Part shown: positions 1-5,325 of the stretch, piece by piece
How positions within the stretch are numbered: position 1 is the stretch's first letter
How the letters are laid out: every line of letters starts with the position of its first letter
Source of the DNA: Labilithrix sp.
GTDB lineage: Bacteria > Myxococcota > Polyangia > Polyangiales > Polyangiaceae
Direction: 5' to 3'
Assembly (NCBI GenBank): GCA_028287035.1
Contig: JAQBQL010000161.1
Location: 1 to 5,325, forward strand
Length of the DNA: 5,325 bases
Position numbers and translations under genes: made by a program
The notes under the pieces: generated by a model
What the model was told of the DNA's origin: nothing
Databases searched by the model: none
Seen by the model: only the letters and a program-made list of their open reading frames with translations

Positions 1-113
1 CGCGGGGGCGCGGCCGGGGCCCACGCGGGCGCGGGCCGGTAGGGCGCGTGGCCGGGGTGGTGAGGCACGAACGCGGGAGGCGACGGAGCGGGCGTGGAGG
101 CGGCGTTCTGCAT
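1..113 (-). CDS. N-terminus of a Pro/Ala-rich protein, runs off left edge
   Basis: Reading the minus strand from an ATG at 113..111 gives 37 open codons to the window edge. The peptide begins MQNAASTPAPSPPAFVPHHP and continues in the same style, with 12 Pro and 10 Ala in 37 residues and almost no charge. An in-frame TGA at 143..141 lies just upstream and there is no other start between, so this ATG is the natural one; GTG at 68..66 is the only later alternative seen. Third positions are mostly G or C, as in the clear genes of the window, while the opposite strand here has stops at 40 and 61 in the SNF2 frame. Such Pro-rich leaders are common at the N-termini of myxobacterial membrane or cytoplasmic proteins of varied function, so no function can be assigned. 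No Shine-Dalgarno sequence is visible before the ATG, which lowers confidence. A chance open frame in GC-rich DNA remains possible. Confidence 0.5.
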   Translation of the reverse strand, partial: MQNAASTPAPSPPAFVPHHPGHAPYRPAPAWAPAAPP

Positions 114-279
114 GAGGGTAGGACGCCCCGGAGGCGCCGCTCATTGCGTCGCCCGCCCGCTCCTCGCGACCGTTCGCCGGCGCTTCGCGACCGCTCGCGG
201 CGGAGGGCTGAGCAGTGATGAACGCCTGGGCAGCGTAACTTCGTCGACTTCCATCGATCGTTGTGATCTAAAGGCCTTC
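114..279. other. Divergent intergenic region, probable promoter zone
   Basis: This stretch lies between the ATG of the leftward gene and the preferred GTG of the SNF2 gene. The part around 230-300 is close to half A/T, well below the rest of the window. In the SNF2 frame its codons often end in A or T (gta, gga, act, gat, cgt, tgt, cta), unlike the real genes here. Stops occur in the other two plus frames at 264-266 and 269-271. Short palindromes occur at 243-248 (GTCGAC) and at 253-258/255-260 (ATCGAT/CGATCG). I see no convincing -35/-10 pair. The promoter role is inferred from position and composition only. Confidence 0.35.
269..274 (+). promoter_or_regulatory. Candidate Shine-Dalgarno for the SNF2 gene (TAAAGG)
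   Basis: TAAAGG ends five bases before the GTG at 280. It is the best argument for that start, because the later in-frame GTG at 508 would remove residues that match the conserved family region. The match to the anti-Shine-Dalgarno is only moderate. Rival starts at 94 (GGAG at 85-88) and 112 (GGAGG at 96-100) also have purine-rich upstream sequence. Confidence 0.3.
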
Positions 280-2865
280 GTGTCTCAGGCTCACGACGTT
301 GGCGGCGGCACTACCCGCGCCCGATGGGACGATGTCCCTGCTGCTCCGTTCAGTGATACGCACCCGACGCGCCGCGCGCCCGGCGCTCCCGCGAGCGGGA
401 CGCGCCATCGTCCGGCCTCGGAGACCGCCCCGGCCGTCTTCACACCCGCCGACGCGATCGCCGCGGCCACGTGCGTCCCGACCATCCGGCTCTTCGCCGA
501 CGAGGTCGTGATTCACCGGACCGAGGGCCTCGGCTCCAAGTTCGAGACCGAGCAGGTGCCGCTCCTCGAGCTGTTCTTCGAGTATGGCGGCCGCCGCGTC
601 TCCGCCACGGCCGGCGCCGACCGTCGCGGCATCCGTCTCGGCAACCACACGGACGAGGAAGAGGACGAGGAGGACGACTTCGACCTCCCCAAGATCCCGA
701 CGCTCTCGATGTACCCGGCCGACCTCGCGGGTGGCCCGCCGTCCGGCGTCATCACGCGGGACCGCGCCGCGGAGGGTGCCGCGCGCCGCTTCCTCGAGAG
801 CTTCGGCGCCGTGCCGCTCGACTGCCTCGACGACTGGGCGACGTCGGTCCACGCGGACTACGCGATCCGCTGCGAGGGTAACGTCCACGACTTCTGCGCC
901 TTCAGCGCGTACGTGGTCCCCCAGCTGAAGAAGCTCGGGTGGAAGGTCGAGATCGATCCCGACTACCCGTTCAAGATCGTCGACCGCGAGCCCGCCTGGT
1001 ACGCCAACGTCGAGCGCGCCGGCAAGGACGGCGACACCGCGAAGCGTCCCGACTGGTTCGGCCTCGAGCTCGGATGCGACCTCGACGGCAAGCGCATCAA
1101 CCTGCTCCCCGCGCTCCTCGAGCTCATCGAGCGCGCCCAGGGGCGCGCCATCAGCGAGCTCGCGCAGAGCGCGAAGAAGTGCCTGGCGCTCCCCGTCGGC
1201 GACGGCCTGTACCTGCCGGTGCCCGCCGAGCGTGCGCGCGCGCTCCTCCGCGTCCTCGCCGAGCTCTGGGAGGGCACGCAGTTCGGCCAGCCGGGCAAGA
1301 TCGAGTTCCCCCAGGTGCGCGCCGGCGCGCTCCTGTCGCTCGAGGAGGCGTTCGCGGCCGATGGCGCGGAGCTCCAGCTGGGCGGCAGCCAGGAGCCGCG
1401 CATGTGGGCCGAGCGGCTCGCCTCGCCGCACACGCCGTCGGTGAGCCCGGAGGGGCTGCAGGCCTCGCTCCGGCCGTACCAGCTCGAGGGGCTCACGTGG
1501 CTGCAGAACCTCCGCGCGCACGGCGCGGGCGGCGTGCTCGCCGACGACATGGGGCTCGGCAAGACGCTCCAGACGATCGCGCACCTTCTCACCGAGAAGA
1601 TCGAGGGGCGCCTCGATCGCCCGGCGCTCATCATCGCGCCGACCTCGCTCGTTCCCAACTGGGAGCGCGAGATCCACAAGTTCGCGCCGCAGCTCGTGAC
1701 GTATGCGTTCCACGGCGCCGAGCGCCACTCCACGTGGGAGAAGGCGGCGACCGCCGACATCATCATCACGAGCTACCCGATCCTCGTCCGCGACGAGGAG
1801 CTGCTCGCGAAGACGAAGTACCACATGGTCATCCTCGACGAGGCGCAGACCATCAAGAACATGCGGAGCCGCGCGCACGTCTCGGCCCGCGGCATCGACG
1901 CGGAGCACCGGCTCTGCCTGTCGGGCACGCCGGTCGAGAACCATCTCGGCGAGCTCTGGGCCCTCCTCGACTTCGTCAACCCGGGGCTCCTCGGCGACGA
2001 GACGCACTTCGCGCGCTTCTACCGCGTGCCGATCGAGAAGGGTCGCAACGAGGAGCGGCTGCTCGCCCTCCGCGAGATCGTGGCGCCGTTCATCCTCCGC
2101 CGGAACAAGCGCGACGTGGCGAAGGAGCTCCCCCCGAAGACGGAGGTGCTCCGCCCGATCGAGCTGCGCGGACCGCAGCGCGAGCTCTACGAGAGCATCC
2201 GCGTCGCCGCCCACGCCGAGGTGCGCCGCCTCATCAAGAAGAAGGGCCTCGCCGCCTCGACGGTCCCCATCCTCGGCGCGCTCACCAAGCTCCGGCAGGT
2301 CTGCTGTGATCCGCGACTCGTCCGCATGGGATCGGCACGGACCATCGCGTCGTCGGCGAAGTACGACATGTTCTTCGAGCTGCTCGAGAAGCAGCTCGAG
2401 GGCGGCCATCGCATCCTCGTCTTCTCGCAGTTCACGAGCATGCTCGCCCTCATCGCGCAGGGCCTCAAGCAGCGGAAGGTCGCCTACGCGGAGCTCACCG
2501 GGGCGACCATCGACCGCGCGGCGGCCGTCGACAAGTTCGAGGGCGGGCACGCCGAGGTGTTCCTCATCAGCCTGAAGGCGGGCGGCACCGGGCTCACGCT
2601 CACGAGCGCCGACGTCGTCATCCACTACGACCCGTGGTGGAACCCCGCCGTCCAGGCGCAGGCGACGGACCGCGCCTACCGCATCGGGCAGAAGAAGCCC
2701 GTCATGAGCTACCACCTGTTCGCGGCGGGCAGCGTCGAGGAGCGGATCCTCGGCCTCCAGCGCAGCAAGCGCCACGTGGCGGACGCGATCCTCGGCACGG
2801 GCGCCGCCTCGAGCGTGCTCTCCGAGACGGACGTGGACGTCCTCTTCGCGCCGCTCGGGGCGTGA
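280..2865 (+). CDS. SNF2-family DEAD/DEAH-box ATPase (HepA/SNF2 helicase-like), N-terminally short
   Basis: This is a Swi2/Snf2-type double-stranded DNA translocase ATPase of superfamily 2. Numbered from the longest possible start (GTG 94, 923 aa), the motifs are: entry motif LRPYQLEGLTWL 459-470; Walker A DDMGLGKT 484-491 with Lys490; motif Ia 513-523; Walker B DEAQ 582-585; motif III SGTPVEN 610-616; motif IV VFSQF 776-780; motif V around 824-851 with AGGTGLTLTSAD; motif VI QATDRAYRIGQ 856-866 with arginines 860 and 863. All catalytic residues are present, so the ATPase should be active. Residues about 127-440 resemble the helicase-associated region of bacterial SNF2 proteins (GWKVEIDP, WFGLELG, INLLPALLELI). 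An acidic run lies at 187-197. Bacterial relatives usually have a further N-terminal part with a SWIM zinc finger, which is absent here. The start is uncertain: GTG 280 (861 aa) is preferred because 94 or 112 would overlap the divergent gene and the codons there look non-coding. Cellular role unknown; remodelling of DNA-protein or RNA-polymerase complexes is inferred from the family. Confidence 0.93.
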   Translation: MSQAHDVGGGTTRARWDDVPAAPFSDTHPTRRAPGAPASGTRHRPASETAPAVFTPADAIAAATCVPTIRLFADEVVIHRTEGLGSKFETEQVPLLELFFEYGGRRVSATAGADRRGIRLGNHTDEEEDEEDDFDLPKIPTLSMYPADLAGGPPSGVITRDRAAEGAARRFLESFGAVPLDCLDDWATSVHADYAIRCEGNVHDFCAFSAYVVPQLKKLGWKVEIDPDYPFKIVDREPAWYANVERAGKDGDTAKRPDWFGLELGCDLDGKRINLLPALLELIERAQGRAISELAQSAKKCLALPVGDGLYLPVPAERARALLRVLAELWEGTQFGQPGKIEFPQVRAGALLSLEEAFAADGAELQLGGSQEPRMWAERLASPHTPSVSPEGLQASLRPYQLEGLTWLQNLRAHGAGGVLADDMGLGKTLQTIAHLLTEKIEGRLDRPALIIAPTSLVPNWEREIHKFAPQLVTYAFHGAERHSTWEKAATADIIITSYPILVRDEELLAKTKYHMVILDEAQTIKNMRSRAHVSARGIDAEHRLCLSGTPVENHLGELWALLDFVNPGLLGDETHFARFYRVPIEKGRNEERLLALREIVAPFILRRNKRDVAKELPPKTEVLRPIELRGPQRELYESIRVAAHAEVRRLIKKKGLAASTVPILGALTKLRQVCCDPRLVRMGSARTIASSAKYDMFFELLEKQLEGGHRILVFSQFTSMLALIAQGLKQRKVAYAELTGATIDRAAAVDKFEGGHAEVFLISLKAGGTGLTLTSADVVIHYDPWWNPAVQAQATDRAYRIGQKKPVMSYHLFAAGSVEERILGLQRSKRHVADAILGTGAASSVLSETDVDVLFAPLGA

Positions 2866-2869
2866 CCTC

Positions 2870-4141
2870 CTAAGGCTTCGCGACCTTCCACACCTGGCCG
2901 TCCTGGCCGGTGCCGCCGCCGAGGCCCTCGTTCGTCCAGTAGATCGCCGCGTCGTCCTGCGTGATGTGCTTGGGCGCGCGCTGCCCGTTCGCGAGGACCG
3001 TCGGCACGCCGCCGGCGCAGCCCTCGAGCGGGCACGTGAGGATCGCGCCGGTCGCCTTGTCGGCGCGGCCGTGCGAGGTCCAGTAGACGTTCTTCGTGTC
3101 GACGATGACCATGCGCGGGTCGGAGAGGGTCGAAGCGAGGCTGCCGAGCGCGTCGTCGCCCATCGCGGTCGCGGGCGCCGACTGGAGCAGCCCGTCGCCC
3201 ACGAACTCGATCATCGGCACCGTCCAGTAGAGGGTCCCGCTCGCCGCGAGCGCGAGGCCGTAACCGCGCGCCGGCAGACCGACGACCTTGCGGACGACCT
3301 TCGTCTCGTCCCGCGGCACGGCGTAGATCTCGGCGAAGCCGGTGGCCGACGTGAAGTAGACGGAGCCGTCGTCGACCGCCACCGCCAGCGGCGAGGTGGT
3401 GCCCGAGTAGTACGTCTTCGTCGCGTGCGAGCCGTCCGCCGCAACGCTCGCGACGACGCCGGTGCCGGTCAGCGGATAGAAGATCTGACCGTCGCGCACG
3501 ACGAGGTCGAGCGGCACGAGGTTGTCCGGCTCGGTGTCGTGGTAGAAGACCTGCTGCCCGTAGCGGATGATCTCGAGCGGAGACGAGCCGCCGCAACCGG
3601 CGCGCGGGCAGGACCGGATGGAGTACCCGGACGGCACGTCGGTGGTCGCCCAGTACACGTGCGTGGCGTCGATGCCCATGCCGGTCGGGTGGTCGGCGTT
3701 CTCGTCCGCGAAGATGCAGCCGGGGGCCAGCGGGACCACGTCGCATTCGCCGTGCGGCGTGCGGTCGAGACGGACGATGCGATTGGCCTCCCACTCGGCG
3801 ACGAAGACGCTCGTGTCGTCGACGACGAGTCCCTCCGGACTGGCGAGACCGTCGGCGAGGAGCAGGGGCCGGCACACGCCGCCCTGGCAGTCGCCTCCGG
3901 CGCACGCGTGGTCGCACCGCCCGCAGTGCTGCTTGCTCGTCTTCAGGTCGGCCGCCGCGCAGAGATCGCCCGCGTCGGCGCCGCCCTCGCCCGAGCCATC
4001 CCCGCTGGCGTCGCCGCTGCCGGCTTCGCTCGCACCGCCCGGATCGAGGGCGAACGTGTCGAACCCGAGGACGGCGCTGCACGCGGCCACCGAGGCGGCA
4101 GTCACGAGGACCGCGCCACCGACGAGCATTCGTCGCATCAT
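2870..4141 (-). CDS. Secreted lipoprotein with seven propeller-like repeats and a Cys-rich motif
   Basis: The 423-aa product begins with a lipoprotein signal peptide: MMRR, a hydrophobic stretch, then lipobox VAAC with Cys21 as the lipidated residue. Ser follows at +2, which under the E. coli rule would favour the outer membrane. A Gly/Ser/Asp linker (31-60) leads to a Cys-rich segment (Cys 61, 73, 76, 80, 85, 90; form HCGRCDHAC..GDC..GVC), a pattern common in myxobacterial surface lipoproteins. The rest is seven related units starting near 101, 151, 209, 250, 291, 341 and 389, each of the form P-x-(G/D)-hydrophobic-D-x-x-x-(V/I)-(Y/F)-(W/F), for example NVYWTSHG and AIYWTNEG. This suggests a seven-bladed beta-propeller. 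CPRAGC (178-183) and CPLEGC (370-375) may form disulfides. The start is set by ATG 4141, one base overlapping the upstream stop, with a strong Shine-Dalgarno sequence. A longer in-frame opening to 4960 is antisense shadow of the upstream gene. Ligand unknown. Confidence 0.9.
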   Translation of the reverse strand: MMRRMLVGGAVLVTAASVAACSAVLGFDTFALDPGGASEAGSGDASGDGSGEGGADAGDLCAAADLKTSKQHCGRCDHACAGGDCQGGVCRPLLLADGLASPEGLVVDDTSVFVAEWEANRIVRLDRTPHGECDVVPLAPGCIFADENADHPTGMGIDATHVYWATTDVPSGYSIRSCPRAGCGGSSPLEIIRYGQQVFYHDTEPDNLVPLDLVVRDGQIFYPLTGTGVVASVAADGSHATKTYYSGTTSPLAVAVDDGSVYFTSATGFAEIYAVPRDETKVVRKVVGLPARGYGLALAASGTLYWTVPMIEFVGDGLLQSAPATAMGDDALGSLASTLSDPRMVIVDTKNVYWTSHGRADKATGAILTCPLEGCAGGVPTVLANGQRAPKHITQDDAAIYWTNEGLGGGTGQDGQVWKVAKP

Positions 4142-5112
4142 CAGAACGTCCCTCCCACGCGGAGACCGGTACCGGTGAAGGAGAGCGCCGCGCCAGTCTG
4201 CTTCGCCGCGCGTGGCGCCGTCGCATAGAGCAGGACGCCGCCGGCGAGGAGGACGCCGCCCGCCACGAACGCGATCGTCGAGACGGTCGCCTGCGTGTGC
4301 GCCGAGTCGAGGGTGTCGAGGGCGCCCTGCGGGCACAGCTTGCGGGCGTTGCACCCGGCCGTGCCGTCGTCGTAGGTGGCGCTCGCCTTCAGCCCGAAGA
4401 TCGCGCCGAGGCCGATGCCGACGAGACCGGCGCCGCCCGCGACGAGCCCCAGCGTGCGCCGCGCGCTCCCGTCGTCGTGCGTGACGGGAGGTTCGGGAGG
4501 CGCGACCGGCCCTGGCTGCACCGCGACGGGCTCCGGCTCCAGCGGGGGCACCGTGACCGTCGCCTGGGCCCGCGCGCCGCTCAGGGTCACCTGCGTCGTC
4601 CAGCTTCGCTTGCCGGGCGCGCTCGCGCGCAGCGTGTGGGTGCCGGTGTCGATCGGGATCGGCGTGGCGAGCTCCGCGGGATCGATCCTCGCGCCGTCCT
4701 GCTCGACGACGAGCCCCGGCGCCTGCGCGTCCTTCGGCACGACGACGGTGAGCTTCGCGAGCTCCGGCGCGAGCTGGTCGGCACGCCCTCGGGCGGCCGC
4801 CTCCCAGTCGGGATGCCCGGAGGCGCGCGCCGCGGTCGCCGCGTCCTTGAACGTCGCCCAGGCGCTCGCGTGCTGACCGTTCTTCTCGTAACAGGTCGCG
4901 AGGTTCATCAGCGTGCCGGCCCCCGGATCCAGGCGCTGGCTCGCGGCGAGCTTCGGGCACGCATCGGCGAAATGTCCCTCGTTCATGAGGCGCCGGCCCT
5001 CGTCGAAGAGCGCCTGCGCGCGCGAGCTCTCCTGGGCGGCGGCGGCCGGCGCGAGCAGCGCGAGACCGAGCGCGACGAGCAGCGAGGAGGGAAGGGGACG
5101 GGGTCGCTTCAT
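4141..5112 (-). CDS. Secreted TPR/PEGA-like protein with two C-terminal membrane helices
   Basis: The 323-aa product has a Sec signal peptide (MKRPRP, hydrophobic 10-22, likely cut after the AAAA before Gln27). Two TPR-like helical hairpins follow at about 28-63 (ALFDEGRRLMNEGHFADAC) and 64-99 (LMNLATCYEKNGQHASAW). Residues 121-190 look like a PEGA-type beta domain: DGARI, then PIPIDTGTHTLRASAPGKRSW, where G-x-H-x-L-x-x-x-A-P-G is the recognisable core. A Pro-rich linker (190-210) leads to two predicted transmembrane helices (about 220-241 and 277-298), with a loop holding Cys254 and Cys260. The C-terminus, ending in Phe, is strand-like. This layout is frequent in Polyangiales proteins, where it is usually annotated only as a TPR or PEGA protein. 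Role unknown; a periplasmic scaffold or cell-wall-binding protein is inferred. The ATG at 5112 follows the upstream stop by seven bases and lacks a clear Shine-Dalgarno sequence, so expression may depend on coupling to the upstream gene. Confidence 0.9.
   Translation of the reverse strand: MKRPRPLPSSLLVALGLALLAPAAAAQESSRAQALFDEGRRLMNEGHFADACPKLAASQRLDPGAGTLMNLATCYEKNGQHASAWATFKDAATAARASGHPDWEAAARGRADQLAPELAKLTVVVPKDAQAPGLVVEQDGARIDPAELATPIPIDTGTHTLRASAPGKRSWTTQVTLSGARAQATVTVPPLEPEPVAVQPGPVAPPEPPVTHDDGSARRTLGLVAGGAGLVGIGLGAIFGLKASATYDDGTAGCNARKLCPQGALDTLDSAHTQATVSTIAFVAGGVLLAGGVLLYATAPRAAKQTGAALSFTGTGLRVGGTF
4150..4156 (-). promoter_or_regulatory. Strong Shine-Dalgarno (GGGAGGG) and TGATG coupling for the lipoprotein gene
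   Basis: Read on the minus strand, GGGAGGG lies eight bases before ATG 4141. That ATG shares its A with the TGA stop (4143..4141) of the TPR gene. A second ATG follows at once (4138..4136), but its spacing of 11 is less favourable. Together, the ribosome site inside the end of the TPR gene and the TGATG overlap indicate translational coupling, so the two proteins are probably made in linked amounts. Confidence 0.8.
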
Positions 5113-5119
5113 CGGTGGA

Positions 5120-5325
5120 TCACTTGCGGTCCGAGGGGGTGAACGGGTCGGGCGCCGGCGCCTTGATCTCGGTGGGGCTGCCGGCGTCGGCGCCGGTCGC
5201 GGGCTTCGGGACGGACGTGCCGCGTCCGCCGACCGGGGCGCGGGGCGGCCGGCCGGTGGTCACGCTCGCCATCGTCACCGGCGCGCTCGAGGCGGTCGCG
5301 CTCGAGGCCGTGACGCGTTCGGCGG
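5120..5325 (-). CDS. C-terminal tail of an unidentified protein, runs off right edge
   Basis: On the minus strand a frame is open from the window edge to TGA at 5122..5120, giving 67 codons. The tail is rich in Ala, Pro, Thr and Ser with few bulky residues (for example TASSATASSAPVTMASVTTG) and ends TPSDRK. It looks like an unstructured C-terminal extension. Third positions are mostly G or C, and the frame stops just seven bases before the TPR gene start, as expected for the preceding gene in an operon. A 12-base direct repeat (5282-5293 and 5297-5308) encodes the repeated Ala/Ser/Thr stretch. No catalytic domain is in the window. Myxobacterial Ser/Thr kinases often end in such Ala/Pro/Thr tails and sit before TPR/PEGA genes, so a kinase is plausible, but this is inference. 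A chance frame is less likely. Confidence 0.65.
   Translation of the reverse strand, partial: AERVTASSATASSAPVTMASVTTGRPPRAPVGGRGTSVPKPATGADAGSPTEIKAPAPDPFTPSDRK

Noticed and set aside
94..279. SNF2 start at GTG 94 or ATG 112
   Set aside because: Not excluded, but codon use here is unlike the rest of the gene, the residues match nothing expected in the family, and both starts would lie inside the probable divergent gene.
652..684. Purine-rich GAC/GAG tract as a DNA repeat element
   Set aside because: It is explained by the acidic Asp/Glu run in the SNF2 protein and has no regular repeat unit.
268..2775. An 835-codon open frame on the minus strand opposite the SNF2 gene
   Set aside because: It is an antisense shadow caused by GC-biased codons. 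Its product is Arg/Glu/Leu-rich with no recognisable domain, while the plus strand encodes every SNF2 motif.
280..2865. SNF2 gene as part of a phage-defence system such as DISARM
   Set aside because: No methyltransferase, DUF1998, phospholipase-D or other defence partner is in the window, and the neighbours look like envelope genes.
2872..2887. AAGG...CCTT inverted repeat as a terminator
   Set aside because: The stem is only four pairs with an eight-base loop and no T-run on either strand.
2966..4228. A 420-codon plus-strand open frame opposite the lipoprotein gene
   Set aside because: Its product is Arg/Ala/Val-rich low-complexity sequence without domains. The minus strand encodes a clear lipoprotein with internal repeats.
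4142..4960. In-frame 5' extension of the lipoprotein gene to 4960
   Set aside because: It lies entirely inside the TPR/PEGA-like gene in another frame and encodes Arg/Ala-rich shadow sequence. A lipoprotein signal peptide and a strong ribosome site mark ATG 4141 as the start.

Overview
The window is about 70% GC with strong G/C bias at third codon positions. It carries protein types common in the Myxococcota: a Pro-rich N-terminus, a TPR/PEGA-like protein with two C-terminal membrane helices, and a Cys-motif lipoprotein with propeller repeats. A myxobacterium of the Polyangiales/Sorangium/Labilithrix sort is the best guess. This rests on gene style and composition, not on a database match.

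Layout, left to right. (1) At the left edge, on the minus strand, is the probable start of a Pro/Ala-rich protein whose body lies outside the window. (2) Positions 114-279 form a divergent region with lower GC and no coding-like codon use. (3) A plus-strand SNF2-family ATPase gene runs to 2865. All helicase motifs are present, but the long N-terminal part usual in this bacterial subfamily is missing, so its true start is uncertain. (4) After a 4-base gap, three genes run on the minus strand, read from the right edge inward: the C-terminal tail of an unidentified protein (5120-5325), a secreted TPR/PEGA-like membrane protein (4141-5112), and a lipoprotein built mainly of seven propeller-like repeats (2870-4141).

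The three minus-strand genes form a tight operon. The gaps are 7 bases and then a one-base stop/start overlap (TGATG) with a strong Shine-Dalgarno sequence. They look like an envelope module: a periplasmic TPR/PEGA protein attached to a membrane and a surface or periplasmic lipoprotein, probably made with an upstream protein. A Ser/Thr kinase is one plausible identity for that upstream protein, but this is unproven. The SNF2 gene is convergent with this operon and has no evident functional link to it.

There is no CRISPR array, tRNA, rRNA, insertion sequence or convincing terminator. The points most worth following up are the shortened SNF2 gene, the predicted seven-bladed propeller lipoprotein and its coupled operon, and two edge genes that are easy to miss.
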